From: Providencia hangzhouensis
GTDB lineage: Bacteria > Pseudomonadota > Gammaproteobacteria > Enterobacterales > Enterobacteriaceae
Reading direction: 5' to 3'
DNA length: 64,000 nt
Assembly (NCBI RefSeq): GCF_029193595.2
Contig: NZ_CP135052.1
Coordinates: forward strand, 744,001-808,000
The position numbers and the translations under genes are program-made. A model generated the notes under the pieces. The model searched no databases, was not told the origin of the DNA, and was given only the letters and a program-made list of their open reading frames with translations. This document shows positions 1-10,236 of the stretch, piece by piece (the stretch's first letter is position 1; each line of letters opens with the position of its first letter).

Positions 1-2639
1 AATTGAAGGCTTTGCCTAATGTTTCAGAAGTGGCAACCGTTGGCGGTGTGGTTAAATCTTACCAAATCTTAGTTGACCCACTCAAGCTCAGCCAATTTTC
101 AGTGACATTACCTGAAATAAAACAGGCCGTTGAAATGGCTAACCAAGAAGCTGGTGGTTCATCGATTGAAATTGCTGAAGCTGAATATATGGTTAGAGCA
201 AGTGGTTATCTTCAATCTATTGATGACTTCAATAAAATCTACCTAAAAACGCCAGAAAATGGTGTACCTATTTACCTACAAGATGTTGCTCGAATACAGG
301 AAGGCCCCGAAATGCGTCGTGGGGTTGCTGAGCTAAATGGAGAAGGAGAGGTCGTTGGGGGAGTTATTCTGCTTCGCTCTGGTGAAAATGCACGTAATGT
401 GATTCAGGATGTAAAACAGAAACTTGAAGATTTAAGTGCTAGCTTGCCGGAAGGCATCGAAATTATCACGACTTATGATAGAAGCATTCTTATTGATAAC
501 GCGATTGATAATTTAAGTTATAAGTTACTAGAAGAATTTATTGTTGTCGCATTAGTGTGTGCCGTTTTTTTATGGCATTTCCGTTCTGCTCTCGTGGCAA
601 TTATTTCTTTGCCCCTTGGATTATTTATTGCCTTTATCGTCATGCGCTACCAAGGAATAAATGCAAATATTATGTCGTTAGGGGGCATTGCAATTGCGAT
701 CGGAGCCATGGTGGATGCCGCCATTGTTATGATCGAAAATGCACATAAAAAATTAGAAAAATGGCAACATGAAAATGAAGATAAAGTCATTGATAATGCC
801 CAGCGTTGGAAAGTTATTACGGATTCCGCTGTTGAAGTTGGGCCTGCATTATTTATCAGTTTATTAATTATCACATTGTCTTTTATTCCTATCTTTACGT
901 TGGAAGGGCAAGAAGGCCGTTTATTTGGTCCACTTGCATTCACAAAAACCTATGCCATGGCGGGTGCTGCGGCTTTAGCGCTGATTGTTATTCCAATTCT
1001 AATGGGATATTGGATCCGCGGTAATATTCCAAATGAAAATAAAAACCCACTGAATCGTTGGTTGATCTCACTCTATAGCCCTATTTTAATTAAGGTATTA
1101 GCGTGGCCGAAAACCACCTTATTAATTGGCTTCTTATCTTTATTTACGGTGATATGGCCATTAAAACATTTAGGTGGTGAATTTCTTCCTGCAATTAATG
1201 AAGGTGACTTACTTTATATGCCTTCAACATTACCGGGTGTATCGCCTGCACAAGCGGCATTTTTACTACAAAATACGGATAAGTTAATCAAAACTATTCC
1301 AGAGGTGGATACGGTATTTGGAAAAGTTGGTAAAGCTGAAACAGCAACGGATTCAGCCCCGATGGAAATGATTGAAACAACGATACGTTTGAAGCCGCAA
1401 GTACAGTGGCGAGAAGGAATGACACTCGAAAAAATTATTGATGAGCTCGATGAAACTGTACGTTTACCTGGGGTTGCAAACTTATGGGTTCCACCTATTC
1501 GTAACCGTATTGATATGTTATCTACGGGAGTCAAAAGCCCTATAGGTATTAAAGTATCAGGCAGGGATCTTGAAGAAATCGATACATTAGCCCAAGAAAT
1601 TGAAAAAGTCACAAAATCGGTACCGGGGGTGGTTTCAGTTTTGGCTGAGAGGTTGGTAGGCGGACGCTATATTGATGTCAAAATTGATAGAGAAAAAGCG
1701 GCTCGTTTTGGTATGAGTGTCAGCGACGTACAAGTGTATATTTCAATGGCCACTGGTGGGGAAATGATTGGGGAAACAGTTGAAGGGATTGAGCGTTACC
1801 CAATTAGCATAAGATATCCTCAAGATTACCGAAATAGTGTATCTGCGATGAGGTTATTACCAATTTTAACGCCAAGCAAACAGCAAATAGTACTTAGTGA
1901 TGTTGCAGATGTCTCCGTGAATATGGGCGCTCCCATGTTGAAAACAGAGAACGCCAGACCGACTAGTTGGATTTATATTGATGCACGTGATCGTGATATG
2001 GTTTCTGTTATTAATGATATTGATACAGCAATAAAAGATAATATTCAAATGAGGCCGGGTCTTAGCTATTCCTTTACGGGGCAATTTGAATTACTCGAAA
2101 GGGCTAACCAAAAATTAATGTTAATGGTTCCCGCGACCATCATGATTATTTTTGTACTGCTTTATTTAGCCTTTAGACGATTTAGTGAAGCTTTACTGAT
2201 TTTATTAAGTTTACCTTTTGCTTTAGTGGGCGCGATTTGGTTCCTTTATTGGATGAACTTTAATTTATCAGTTGCAACAGGAACTGGATTTATTGCATTG
2301 GCAGGTGTCGCGGCTGAATTTGGCGTAGTTATGTTGATTTATTTACGCCATGCAATCGAAGATAAAGAAAAACAGCAAGGAATAAGCAAGCTATCAAACC
2401 AAGATTTAGACCGTGCATTATATGAAGGCGCAGTTTTACGTGTTCGCCCTAAAGCCATGACAGTTGCCGTAATTTTAGCCGGTTTATTGCCAATATTACT
2501 TGGAACAGGAGTCGGTTCAGAAGTGATGAGCCGTATTGCTGCACCGATGATTGGTGGAATGATAACTGCACCGTTATTATCCCTATTTATCATTCCTGCG
2601 GCTTATAAATTAATCTGTCAGTTACGCCATAAAAAATAG
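1..2639 (+). CDS. cusA: CusA/SilA-type heavy-metal RND efflux pump (5' truncated by window edge)
   Basis: Inner-membrane, proton-driven RND pump that exports Cu(I)/Ag(I) through a CusB/CusC-type channel. About 878 residues are visible against roughly 1045 for the family, so about 170 N-terminal residues lie left of the window and no start is present. The sequence shows the TM segment with [13 protein letters not shown] (HME-RND signature with its Asp/Glu relay), the periplasmic stretch [11 protein letters not shown] followed by VSMATGG-like and MGAPM segments that carry the methionine relay known from E. coli CusA, and a final TM bundle ending [14 protein letters not shown]411 gene follows 45 bp downstream, which supports a copper or silver resistance operon. 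The methionines favour monovalent Cu/Ag over the divalent-cation CzcA branch; the exact metal is inferred. Confidence 0.93.
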   Translation, partial: LKALPNVSEVATVGGVVKSYQILVDPLKLSQFSVTLPEIKQAVEMANQEAGGSSIEIAEAEYMVRASGYLQSIDDFNKIYLKTPENGVPIYLQDVARIQEGPEMRRGVAELNGEGEVVGGVILLRSGENARNVIQDVKQKLEDLSASLPEGIEIITTYDRSILIDNAIDNLSYKLLEEFIVVALVCAVFLWHFRSALVAIISLPLGLFIAFIVMRYQGINANIMSLGGIAIAIGAMVDAAIVMIENAHKKLEKWQHENEDKVIDNAQRWKVITDSAVEVGPALFISLLIITLSFIPIFTLEGQEGRLFGPLAFTKTYAMAGAAALALIVIPILMGYWIRGNIPNENKNPLNRWLISLYSPILIKVLAWPKTTLLIGFLSLFTVIWPLKHLGGEFLPAINEGDLLYMPSTLPGVSPAQAAFLLQNTDKLIKTIPEVDTVFGKVGKAETATDSAPMEMIETTIRLKPQVQWREGMTLEKIIDELDETVRLPGVANLWVPPIRNRIDMLSTGVKSPIGIKVSGRDLEEIDTLAQEIEKVTKSVPGVVSVLAERLVGGRYIDVKIDREKAARFGMSVSDVQVYISMATGGEMIGETVEGIERYPISIRYPQDYRNSVSAMRLLPILTPSKQQIVLSDVADVSVNMGAPMLKTENARPTSWIYIDARDRDMVSVINDIDTAIKDNIQMRPGLSYSFTGQFELLERANQKLMLMVPATIMIIFVLLYLAFRRFSEALLILLSLPFALVGAIWFLYWMNFNLSVATGTGFIALAGVAAEFGVVMLIYLRHAIEDKEKQQGISKLSNQDLDRALYEGAVLRVRPKAMTVAVILAGLLPILLGTGVGSEVMSRIAAPMIGGMITAPLLSLFIIPAAYKLICQLRHKK

Positions 2640-2684
2640 ACACTTTTTAAGTACTAGTCATTATTATTGATAAGGTAAATAGCA

Positions 2685-3107
2685 ATGAAGAAGATAATTT
2701 TAGGTGGAATGTTTTTACTGTCATTTTCTGCATTTTCTCAAAACCAGAGCGTGCAATTGTATAAAGATGCAAACTGTGGTTGCTGCCAATTATGGGGAGA
2801 AGGAGTTAAAAAAGCAGGGTATGACGTTGTGGTCAATGAAATCAGTTATGATGAGTTGAACAAACTGAATGATGAGCTGAATGTGCCTTATAACTTACGC
2901 AGCTGTCATATCGCTAAATACAAAGGTAAAGTGATTGTTGGCCATGTTCCTGTCAGCAGTCTTGATGCGATTGATGCCTTACCAGCGGATGTGGTAGGGA
3001 TTTCTGTTCCGGGTATGCCAATTGGTAGCCTAGGGATGGAGCAGCCAGATGGCCGTACTCAGCCTTATTCTGTGGTGCAGTTTAAAGCAAATGGGGAATA
3101 TCGTTAA
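2685..3107 (+). CDS. DUF411 (CopG-like) periplasmic metal-binding protein
   Basis: A 140-residue secreted protein. The N-terminus has a basic start, a hydrophobic core and an Ala-Phe-Ser cleavage region (signal peptide about residues 1-18). The mature part carries the DUF411 hallmarks: the Cys cluster NCGCCQLW near residue 31 and a downstream SCHIAKYKG segment, both candidate copper ligands. DUF411 proteins are commonly found in copper and silver resistance operons and are thought to bind or handle periplasmic metal. It lies 45 bp after the cusA stop on the same strand, presumably co-transcribed. Function beyond metal binding is not established by the sequence. Confidence 0.85.
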   Translation: MKKIILGGMFLLSFSAFSQNQSVQLYKDANCGCCQLWGEGVKKAGYDVVVNEISYDELNKLNDELNVPYNLRSCHIAKYKGKVIVGHVPVSSLDAIDALPADVVGISVPGMPIGSLGMEQPDGRTQPYSVVQFKANGEYR

Positions 3108-3124
3108 TTGAGATAAAATTTATT

Positions 3125-3148
3125 AAGTTGCAGGATATCCTGCAACTT
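3125..3148. terminator. Perfect hairpin between convergent genes
   Basis: Ten-base-pair perfect stem (AAGTTGCAGG / CCTGCAACTT) with a 4-nt loop, placed between the DUF411 gene and the convergent aldo/keto reductase. It is probably a bidirectional terminator although the following T-run is weak. The arms resemble ERIC terminal sequences (AAGTTGCAG / CTGCAACTT), so an ERIC remnant is an alternative. Confidence 0.6.
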
Positions 3149-3155
3149 GTGTGTT

Positions 3156-4148
3156 TTATTCGCCTTCTAATATTAATTCGATGGCTTTGAGCTCTTCTTG
3201 CGTAAAGTTACGATTTTTTAGGATCCCCATTGCATCATCAATTTGGCTGATACGGCTTGCGCCAATGAGAACGGAAGTGATCCTGTCGTGTCTCAGTAAC
3301 CATGCTAATGCCATTTGGTTTAGCTTTTGTCCTCTTTTTGTTGCCAGTTCATTCAGTTGTTTAACCTTTGATAAAATGTTTGACGTGAGTCTTTCTGGGG
3401 GCAAAGAAGGATTACCTGCAGCACGTGAATCAGCAGGGATGCCATTAAGGTAGCGATCGGTTAATATCCCACCAGCCAATGGAGAGTATGCGATAGAGCC
3501 AACGCCTTCTTCTTCCAGTAAATCGAGTAAATCTTCTTCGGGAGTACGTTCTAGCATGGAATATCTAGGTTGGTGAATCAGGCAAGGGGTTCCTAATTCA
3601 TTGAGAATATTAATGGCTTCTTTGGCTAAATTGGTTGGGTAATTAGAAATCCCCACATACAGGGCTTTTCCTTGGCGAACTATGAGATCCAGCGCTCCCA
3701 TGGTTTCTTCTAATGGAGTATTGGGATCAGGTCGATGATGATAAAATATATCTACATAATCTAATCCCATTCGCTTTAAACTTTGGTTTAGGCTTGCAAC
3801 TAAGTATTTTTTACTTCCCCAGTCGCCATAAGGGCCATCCCACATAGTGAAACCCGCTTTTGATGAAATAACCATTTCATCGCGATAAGGCAGAAAATCC
3901 CGCTGCATAATTTTGCCAAATGTACTTTCGGCAGAGCCTGGTGGTGGCCCATAATTATTAGCAAGATCAAAATGGGTGATCCCAAGGTCAAAAGCATGGC
4001 GAAGCATGGCTTGGCAATTATCAAAGGGTTTGTTATCGCCAAAGTTGTGCCATAACCCTAATGAAATCAGTGGTAAGCGTAATCCGCTACGGCCACATAA
4101 ACGATATTCCATTTCAGTATAGCGCTTTGATGATGCAACATAAGGCAT
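3156..4148 (-). CDS. gpr: Aldo/keto reductase, YghZ/Gpr-like (L-glyceraldehyde 3-phosphate reductase)
   Basis: NADPH-dependent aldo/keto reductase of the AKR14/YghZ group, which reduces L-glyceraldehyde 3-phosphate and other aldehydes including methylglyoxal in the cytoplasm. The 330-residue protein shows the N-terminal YRLCGRSGLRLPLISLGLW, the catalytic Asp-Tyr region FDLANNYGPPPGSAE, KAGFTMW with the conserved Lys, IFYHHRPDPNTP with the catalytic His region, and the NADP-binding end SVLIGASRISQ. It is about 15 residues shorter than E. coli YghZ at the C-terminus. A GGAGGTGA ribosome site sits 4 bp before the ATG. Single gene; converges on the cusA operon. Confidence 0.88.
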   Translation of the reverse strand: MPYVASSKRYTEMEYRLCGRSGLRLPLISLGLWHNFGDNKPFDNCQAMLRHAFDLGITHFDLANNYGPPPGSAESTFGKIMQRDFLPYRDEMVISSKAGFTMWDGPYGDWGSKKYLVASLNQSLKRMGLDYVDIFYHHRPDPNTPLEETMGALDLIVRQGKALYVGISNYPTNLAKEAINILNELGTPCLIHQPRYSMLERTPEEDLLDLLEEEGVGSIAYSPLAGGILTDRYLNGIPADSRAAGNPSLPPERLTSNILSKVKQLNELATKRGQKLNQMALAWLLRHDRITSVLIGASRISQIDDAMGILKNRNFTQEELKAIELILEGE

Positions 4149-4339
4149 ACTTCACCTCCAAAATAGTGGGTAAAACTCAATTTATACTGTCATAAAGCTA
4201 AAAAGTAGGCTGAGGAATCAATGCTAATTTGTTCTTGACTAGAAGGTTTATGAGTAAATTGTGATAGAGCCCGAAAAAAGAGTGAAGTATTTTGGCATTC
4301 GTGGGTATCGGCTGCGTACCAATCCCCACGTTTTGTATA

Positions 4340-5116
4340 TTAGGCTTGCTCTGAGCGGGTAAATACCAGCTCGTTACCTTTAGATTGGCTTTCATCAAAT
4401 TGATAGCCTTCTAAATTAAAATCAGCCAGTTGGTCTGTTTTCGTTAATTTATTTTGGATGATAAAGCGGCTCATTAAACCCCGCGCTTTTTTTGCATAAA
4501 AACTGATAACTTTATATTTACCATTTTTTTCATCAAGGAAAATAGGCTTGATAATTTGCCCGTCCAATTTCTTTGTATTCACCGATTTAAAATATTCATC
4601 TGAGGCAAGGTTGACTAATATTTGATCTTTTTGCTCCGCTAATGCGTGATTTAATTGCTTGGTGATGATGTCTCCCCAAAACTCATATAAATCTTTTCCA
4701 CGGGTGTTTTTTAATCGAATTCCCATTTCTAAGCGGTAAGGTTGCATTAAATCTAGCGGTCTTAAGATACCGTAAAGACCTGATAATATGCGTAAATGAG
4801 ATTGAGCAAACGCAAAATCGTCTTGAGAAAAGGTTTCTGCTTGCATACCAGTATACACATCCCCTTTGAAGGCAAGGATCGCTTGGCGTGCATTTTCTGG
4901 GGTAAAGTCCGCATGCCATTCTGCAAAACGGGCAGCATTGAGCCCCGCAAGCTTGTCACTAATTTTCATTAAACTGGCAATATCTGCAGGGGTTAATTTA
5001 CGACAGACATTAATTAATTTTTGTGACTCAGTAAGTAATTCAGGCTGAGTAAACTGCTGTGTCGCAAGTGGGCTTTCGTAGTCTAATGTTTTTGCAGGTG
5101 AAATTGTAATAAGCAT
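4340..5116 (-). CDS. yaaA: Peroxide stress protein YaaA (DUF328)
   Basis: Cytoplasmic DUF328 protein that in E. coli is induced through OxyR and limits intracellular free iron during peroxide stress; it is also reported to bind DNA. The 258-residue product starts [16 protein letters not shown] and has the family landmarks KFKGDVY-like [35 protein letters not shown] and [14 protein letters not shown]. Length equals the E. coli protein. The ATG is preceded by AGGGTC. In E. coli it also lies beside talB and the dnaK region, which supports the call. Confidence 0.95.
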   Translation of the reverse strand: MLITISPAKTLDYESPLATQQFTQPELLTESQKLINVCRKLTPADIASLMKISDKLAGLNAARFAEWHADFTPENARQAILAFKGDVYTGMQAETFSQDDFAFAQSHLRILSGLYGILRPLDLMQPYRLEMGIRLKNTRGKDLYEFWGDIITKQLNHALAEQKDQILVNLASDEYFKSVNTKKLDGQIIKPIFLDEKNGKYKVISFYAKKARGLMSRFIIQNKLTKTDQLADFNLEGYQFDESQSKGNELVFTRSEQA

Positions 5117-5501
5117 GACTTGACCCTTTATAAAGAATGATACTGCTTACTTTAGCAAAAATTCTTCCTAATTGGCTAATTGATACGATAAGCCAAACCA
5201 ATATTATTCTTTATTACAATGACAGCACAATATAACTAGCTAAAAGGATTCAGTTTCTAATTGGCTAGCGAAATCGATTGCCAATCAAATAGTTGCTTTT
5301 GACTAGATTTACTTGCTTGCAGCAATATGGATGCATGATATTATCTGTAGACGGTGCGGCGATAGCCACAATTCCTTTATAATACGCAAAGTAATTCAAG
5401 TTGCAGTTTGTTAGCCTACACCACAAGAGTCGCAAGAATTGTAGGTAGCTAACCACCGCTACAACTTGGAATATGACGGGTATAACAACGAGATTAAAGA
5501 A
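5117..5501. other. 385-bp intergenic region between yaaA and tal
   Basis: No coding potential is visible. The left part is AT-rich and should contain the divergent yaaA promoter; the right part is occupied by an ERIC-like element that ends 17 bp before the tal start. Confidence 0.6.
5379..5484. repeat. ERIC element, internally shortened (~106 bp)
   Basis: The left end reads AATACGCAAAGTAATTCAAG followed by TTGCAG and the right end ACAACTTGGAATATGACGGG followed by TATA, which are the two canonical ERIC termini facing each other. The centre forms a stem with TTAGCCTAC and GTAGGTAGCTAA arms but lacks the usual core, so the unit is about 20 bp shorter than the 127-bp standard. It lies in the presumed 5' untranslated region of tal. 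Confidence 0.82.
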
Positions 5502-6455
5502 ATGACCGATAAACTAACCTCATTACGTAGTCTGACAACTGTTGTTGCTGATACTGGCGACATCGAAGCGATGAAGCTTTACAAACCACAAGACGCGACC
5601 ACAAATCCCTCGCTGATCTTAAATGCTGCACAAATTCCTGAGTACCGTAAATTAATTGATGAAGCGGTAGAATGGGCTCGTAAGCAAAGCAATAATCGCG
5701 AGCAACAAATTGTTGATGCTTGTGACAAGCTGGCTGTTAATATCGGTCTGGAAATTCTGAAATTAGTTCCGGGTCGTATTTCTACTGAAGTTGATGCGCG
5801 CCTGTCTTATGATGAAGAAGCTTGTATTGCTAAAGCGCGTCACTTAATCAAAATGTATAACGATGCAGGCATCAGCAATGACCGTATTCTGATCAAACTG
5901 GCTTCAACTTGGCAGGGTATCCGTGCTGCAGAGAAACTGGAAAAAGAAGGCATTAACTGTAACCTGACTTTATTATTCTCTTTTGCTCAAGCTCGTGCTT
6001 GTGCGGAAGCGGGTGTATACCTGATTTCTCCATTTGTGGGCCGTATTCTTGACTGGTACAAAGCGAATACAGATAAGAAAGAATTCGCACCACATGAAGA
6101 CCCAGGTGTGGTTTCTGTTACTGAAATCTACAACTACTACAAAGCTCACGGTTATAAAACTGTGGTTATGGGCGCAAGCTTCCGTAACGTGGGCGAAATC
6201 ATTGAACTAGCAGGTTGTGACCGTTTAACTATCTCTCCAGGCTTATTAAAAGAGCTGTCTGAATCACAAGGTGAATTAGTACGTAAACTGAGTGATACAG
6301 GTAAAACTAAAGAGCCAGGCGCTAAGTTGACTGAAGCAGAGTTCTATTGGCAGCACAACCAAGACCCAATGGCGGTTGATAAACTGTCTGACGGTATCCG
6401 TAAGTTTGCAGTAGACCAAGAAAAACTGGAAAAAATGATTGCAGATTTACTGTAA
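5502..6455 (+). CDS. tal: Transaldolase
   Basis: Pentose-phosphate-pathway enzyme that transfers a dihydroxyacetone unit from sedoheptulose 7-phosphate to glyceraldehyde 3-phosphate. The 317-residue length matches TalB exactly. Motifs: DATTNPSLI near residue 35, the Schiff-base lysine in [13 protein letters not shown] near residue 132, and [18 protein letters not shown]. An in-frame start 36 bp upstream exists, but [15 protein letters not shown] aligns with TalB, so the ATG at 5502 was chosen. An ERIC ends 17 bp upstream, so the leader is unusual. A clear intrinsic terminator follows. Confidence 0.97.
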   Translation: MTDKLTSLRSLTTVVADTGDIEAMKLYKPQDATTNPSLILNAAQIPEYRKLIDEAVEWARKQSNNREQQIVDACDKLAVNIGLEILKLVPGRISTEVDARLSYDEEACIAKARHLIKMYNDAGISNDRILIKLASTWQGIRAAEKLEKEGINCNLTLLFSFAQARACAEAGVYLISPFVGRILDWYKANTDKKEFAPHEDPGVVSVTEIYNYYKAHGYKTVVMGASFRNVGEIIELAGCDRLTISPGLLKELSESQGELVRKLSDTGKTKEPGAKLTEAEFYWQHNQDPMAVDKLSDGIRKFAVDQEKLEKMIADLL

Positions 6456-6476
6456 TTTATTTCGTTTTTTCTTTCA

Positions 6477-6505
6477 AACCCAGCCAGTTGGTTGGGTTTT
6501 TTTAT
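6477..6505 (+). terminator. Intrinsic terminator of tal
   Basis: Nine-pair stem AACCCAGCC / GGTTGGGTT (one G-T wobble), loop AGTT, followed by a run of T. Confidence 0.9.
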
Positions 6506-6646
6506 ACCTATTTTTCATTGAGTTAGTTCTCAATTTCAAGATATAAAATCAAGGGCGCTGTATGCAATCGTTCATCATGGTATTATATTGCCACTGTTTA
6601 TTATTAAGTGAACAGTTTTTGATTGAATAATTTCTTTGAGGTTTGT

Positions 6647-7228
6647 ATGGATGAATTGCGCATAGGTCTGGTTTCTGTTTCTGATCGTGCTTCGAGTGGT
6701 ATTTATGAAGACAAAGGCATTCCCGCATTAGAAGAGTGGTTAGCGAAAACGTTGACAACCCCTTTTCGTATCGAAACTCGCCTGATCCCTGATGAGCAAA
6801 TCATGATAGAGCAAACATTATGTGAGCTGGTGGATGAATTTGCTTGCCATTTAGTCCTAACCACAGGTGGCACAGGACCTGCTCGTCGTGATGTCACACC
6901 TGATGCAACCCTTGCGATTGCAGACCGTGAAATGCCAGGCTTCGGCGAACAAATGCGCCAAATTAGCCTAAAGTTCGTCCCTACTGCGATACTGTCACGC
7001 CAAGTGGGGGTCATACGCAATCAGGCTTTGATTTTAAATTTACCTGGGCAGCCTAAAGCGATCGCGGAAACTCTGGAAGGTTTAAAAGACAAAGAAGGGA
7101 ATGTAGTAGTTTCTGGTATTTTTGCCAGTGTTCCTTATTGTATTCAATTGCTTGATGGCCCATATGTAGAAACAGACCCTACGGTTGTGAAGGCATTTAG
7201 GCCTAAATCCGCAATTCGTCCTGAATAG
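6647..7228 (+). CDS. mog: Molybdopterin adenylyltransferase
   Basis: MogA adenylylates molybdopterin before molybdate insertion in molybdenum cofactor synthesis (cytoplasm). 193 residues, near the 195 of E. coli. The MoCF-binding motif TTGGTGPARRDVTPDAT is at about residues 73-89, and the start MDELRIGLVSVSDRAS matches the family; the upstream in-frame TTG was rejected because TTTGAGG sits correctly before the ATG at 6647. Gene order tal-mog-satP is the same as in E. coli. Confidence 0.96.
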   Translation: MDELRIGLVSVSDRASSGIYEDKGIPALEEWLAKTLTTPFRIETRLIPDEQIMIEQTLCELVDEFACHLVLTTGGTGPARRDVTPDATLAIADREMPGFGEQMRQISLKFVPTAILSRQVGVIRNQALILNLPGQPKAIAETLEGLKDKEGNVVVSGIFASVPYCIQLLDGPYVETDPTVVKAFRPKSAIRPE

Positions 7229-7237
7229 TTTGCGATG

Positions 7238-7267
7238 TAATCAGGTGAGACTTAGCTCACCTGATTA
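7238..7267. terminator. Hairpin between convergent mog and satP
   Basis: Twelve-base-pair perfect stem TAATCAGGTGAG / CTCACCTGATTA with loop ACTTAG; likely a shared terminator, with AT-rich sequence rather than a clean T-run after it. Confidence 0.75.
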
Positions 7268-7306
7268 ATAATATTTAATGCATAAAATCACATACGTTAG
7301 TTAAAT

Positions 7307-7873
7307 TTAACCACGTTGGCCAATCGGTAATACCGTTTTGCCATATTGCTCATTTAATATTTCTGCGACCGCTAAATAAAATGCGCTAGCGCCACAGATA
7401 ATTCCTTCAAAACCAGCAAATTTTAGTAATGCTGCATTTCCCGTAATATTGCCAATCGCTAATAAAGCGAATAATACAGTTAAGCTACCAAAGACAAATT
7501 GCAAAACAAAATTAGCTTTGAAGGTTCCTAAAAACATGAAAAAGGTAAAAATTCCCCAAATAGCGAGGAAAACACCTAAAAACTCAGGTGAAGTTGCTTC
7601 GGCTAATCCCATTGAAGGCAAAAATAATAACCCCACTAATGCAATCCAAAACATACCGTAAGAGGTAAATGCAGTTGCACCGAATGTATTGCCTTTTTTG
7701 TATTCAATCAGACCTGCAATAAATTGAGCAATACCACCATAAAAAATGCCCATACTTAAAATAACGGATGAAAGAGGGAAAAAACCTGCATTATGAATAT
7801 TCAGCAGGATGGTTGTCATACCAAAGCCTAGTAAACCAAGTGGGCCTGGATTTGCAAGAGAGCTAGACTGCAT
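7307..7873 (-). CDS. satP: Acetate/succinate symporter SatP (GPR1/FUN34/YaaH family)
   Basis: Six-TM inner-membrane proton-coupled acetate and succinate transporter. The 188-residue product equals the E. coli length when started at MQSSSLANP (7873), which has AGAGG upstream; the ORF opens 10 codons earlier. The family motif NPAPLGL appears here as NPGPLGLLGFGMTTILLN, an Ala-to-Gly variant. The hydrophobic segments alternate across the whole length. Neighbours mog and dnaK match the E. coli map. Confidence 0.93.
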   Translation of the reverse strand: MQSSSLANPGPLGLLGFGMTTILLNIHNAGFFPLSSVILSMGIFYGGIAQFIAGLIEYKKGNTFGATAFTSYGMFWIALVGLLFLPSMGLAEATSPEFLGVFLAIWGIFTFFMFLGTFKANFVLQFVFGSLTVLFALLAIGNITGNAALLKFAGFEGIICGASAFYLAVAEILNEQYGKTVLPIGQRG

Positions 7874-8030
7874 ATAACCTCTGGTAAAATATAAAAAATT
7901 CAAATAGATAAAAACAAAAAGGTTTTGCCAAAGTGACAGCGGCGGCGCATCATACGCAGTTTTAATTGTTTAAACCATGATCACAAGACAGGTTTTTTTG
8001 CAATAAATGCAAATTTTTTTGATTCTCCCC

Positions 8031-8058
8031 CTTGATGAATGAATTTGTGACCCCATCT
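8031..8058 (+). promoter_or_regulatory. Sigma-32 heat-shock promoter P1 of dnaK
   Basis: CTTGATG at 8031-8037 and CCCCATCT at 8051-8058 with a 13-bp spacer, a near-perfect RpoH promoter that closely resembles the E. coli dnaK P1. Confidence 0.9.
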
Positions 8059-8130
8059 TAAAAGCATCAACTGATATCAATCCAAATTATTGCGTATTGA
8101 AAAATAATTTAGGCTCAGAGTGAAAACTCC

Positions 8131-8158
8131 CTTGAAAATGAAATATTGAGCCTCATAT
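8131..8158 (+). promoter_or_regulatory. Second sigma-32 promoter of dnaK
   Basis: CTTGAAA at 8131-8137 and CCTCATAT at 8151-8158, again with a 13-bp spacer. The -35 element is consensus and the -10 is weaker than in P1. Confidence 0.75.
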
Positions 8159-8208
8159 AGATTGATATCGAAATCATAGTGAAAAGAATTCCTTTGGAGG
8201 CGTTTTAG

Positions 8209-10125
8209 ATGGGTAAAATTATTGGTATCGACTTGGGTACAACTAACTCATGCGTTGCAATTATGGATGGTACTACAGCTCGTGTTCTGGAGAACAGCGA
8301 AGGTGATAGAACTACTCCTTCCATCATTGCGTACACTCAAGATGGTGAAATTTTAGTTGGTCAGCCAGCGAAACGTCAGGCAGTGACTAACCCAGAAAAT
8401 ACTTTATTTGCAATTAAACGTTTGATTGGTCGTCGTTTCCAAGACGAAGAAGTTCAGCGCGACGTTTCTATCATGCCATATAAAATCATTGCGGCTGATA
8501 ACGGCGATGCTTGGTTAGATGTGAAAGGCCAAAAAATGGCTCCACCACAAGTTTCAGCTGAAGTTCTGAAAAAAATGAAGAAAACAGCAGAAGACTATTT
8601 AGGTGAGCCAGTAACAGAAGCAGTTATTACTGTACCTGCTTACTTTAACGATGCTCAGCGTCAAGCGACTAAAGATGCTGGCCGTATTGCTGGTTTAGAA
8701 GTAAAACGTATCATTAACGAACCAACAGCAGCTGCATTAGCATATGGCTTAGACAGAGAAGTTGGTAACCGTACTATCGCGGTTTATGACTTAGGTGGTG
8801 GTACATTCGACTTATCAATCATCGAAATCGATGAAGTTGATGGCGAAAAAACGTATGAAGTTCTGGCTACCAATGGTGACACACACTTAGGTGGTGAAGA
8901 CTTTGATACACGTTTAATCAACTACTTAGTTGAAGAATTTAAGAAAGAACAAGGTGTTGACCTGCGTAACGACCCGTTAGCAATGCAACGTCTGAAAGAA
9001 GCTGCTGAAAAAGCGAAAATTGAGCTGTCTTCTGCACAACAAACAGATGTTAACCTGCCGTATATTACAGCGGATGCAACAGGTCCTAAACACATGAATA
9101 TCAAAGTGACTCGTGCGAAATTAGAGTCACTGGTAGAAGATTTAGTTAAGCGTTCTATGGAGCCAGTTAAAGTTGCTCTGCAAGACGCAGGCTTAAGCGT
9201 GAGCGAAATCAACGATGTTATCTTAGTTGGTGGTCAAACACGTATGCCAATGGTTCAAAAAGTTGTTGCTGATTTCTTTGGTAAAGAACCACGTAAAGAC
9301 GTTAACCCAGATGAAGCAGTTGCAATGGGTGCGGCAGTTCAAGGTGGTGTTTTAGCGGGTGATGTTAAAGACGTTCTGTTACTTGACGTAACTCCTCTGT
9401 CTTTAGGTATCGAAACCATGGGTGGCGTGATGACTTCGTTAATTGCGAAGAATACCACTATCCCAACTAAACATAGTCAAGTGTTCTCAACAGCTGAAGA
9501 TAACCAAGCAGCGGTAACTATCCATGTTCTGCAAGGTGAGCGTAAACGCGCAAGTGACAACAAATCACTGGGGCAGTTTAACTTAGATGGTATTCAACCT
9601 GCACCACGTGGTATGCCACAAATCGAAGTGACTTTTGATATCGATGCGGATGGTATCTTGCATGTTTCTGCTAAAGATAAAAATAGTGGACGTGAGCAAA
9701 ACATCACCATTAAGGCTTCTTCAGGTCTGAATGATGAGGAAATCGAAAAAATGGTACGTGATGCAGAAGCAAACGCTGAAGCTGACCGTAAATTTGAAGA
9801 GCTAGTTCAGGTTCGTAACCAAGCTGACCAATTAGTTCACGGTACTCGTAAACAAATCGAAGAAGCCGGTGATAAATTACCAGCTGAAGATAAAGCGAAT
9901 ATCGAAAAAGCAACTTCTGAATTAGAAGCAGCAGCAAAAGGTGAAGACAAAGCGGATATTGAAGCGAAAATCCAAGCTTTAGTCACGGCATCTGCAAAAC
10001 TTCTGGAAATCGCACAGCAACAAGCTCAAGCGGGCGGTGCAGCTGGCGCAGGCGCAGAAGCGAAAAAAGATGATGATGTTGTTGATGCTGAATTCGAAGA
10101 AGTTAACGACAAAGACAAAAAATAA
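8209..10125 (+). CDS. dnaK: Molecular chaperone DnaK (Hsp70)
   Basis: ATP-dependent Hsp70 chaperone that works with DnaJ and GrpE in folding, disaggregation and sigma-32 control. 638 residues, the same as E. coli. N-terminal ATPase domain begins [14 protein letters not shown] and includes [16 protein letters not shown]; the linker [19 protein letters not shown] leads to the substrate-binding domain and helical lid, and the tail ends EEVNDKDKK, the usual acidic C-terminus that recruits partners. A GGAGG ribosome site precedes the ATG. Two RpoH promoters lie upstream and dnaJ follows 111 bp downstream. Confidence 0.99.
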   Translation: MGKIIGIDLGTTNSCVAIMDGTTARVLENSEGDRTTPSIIAYTQDGEILVGQPAKRQAVTNPENTLFAIKRLIGRRFQDEEVQRDVSIMPYKIIAADNGDAWLDVKGQKMAPPQVSAEVLKKMKKTAEDYLGEPVTEAVITVPAYFNDAQRQATKDAGRIAGLEVKRIINEPTAAALAYGLDREVGNRTIAVYDLGGGTFDLSIIEIDEVDGEKTYEVLATNGDTHLGGEDFDTRLINYLVEEFKKEQGVDLRNDPLAMQRLKEAAEKAKIELSSAQQTDVNLPYITADATGPKHMNIKVTRAKLESLVEDLVKRSMEPVKVALQDAGLSVSEINDVILVGGQTRMPMVQKVVADFFGKEPRKDVNPDEAVAMGAAVQGGVLAGDVKDVLLLDVTPLSLGIETMGGVMTSLIAKNTTIPTKHSQVFSTAEDNQAAVTIHVLQGERKRASDNKSLGQFNLDGIQPAPRGMPQIEVTFDIDADGILHVSAKDKNSGREQNITIKASSGLNDEEIEKMVRDAEANAEADRKFEELVQVRNQADQLVHGTRKQIEEAGDKLPAEDKANIEKATSELEAAAKGEDKADIEAKIQALVTASAKLLEIAQQQAQAGGAAGAGAEAKKDDDVVDAEFEEVNDKDKK

Positions 10126-10184
10126 TGCCCTTAGCGGGCGCAGTAGCTATAGCAAATGATAGTTAATGGTTACTGATACCGGAT

Positions 10185-10212
10185 ACGGGCGTCGAGGCAA
10201 CTCTACGCCCGT
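10185..10212. repeat. Hairpin in the dnaK-dnaJ spacer
   Basis: Perfect 8-bp arms ACGGGCGT / ACGCCCGT around CGAGGCAACTCT. No T-run follows, so this is more likely an RNA processing or stability element than a terminator. Confidence 0.7.
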
Positions 10213-10236
10213 TCCGCATGTTAAGGGTAAAATTAA

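Larger units (their letters stand above)
7874..8208. other. 335-bp satP-dnaK divergent regulatory region
   Basis: Contains the satP promoter on the left and two heat-shock promoters for dnaK on the right; no coding sequence seen. Confidence 0.6.

Noticed and set aside
3125..3148. Hairpin after the DUF411 gene called as a minimal ERIC
   Set aside because: Only 9-10 bp per arm resemble ERIC termini; a plain convergent terminator is the simpler reading.
5466..5501. In-frame 12-codon N-terminal extension of transaldolase
   Set aside because: The extension is encoded by ERIC sequence and has no counterpart in TalB; the internal ATG gives the standard 317 residues.
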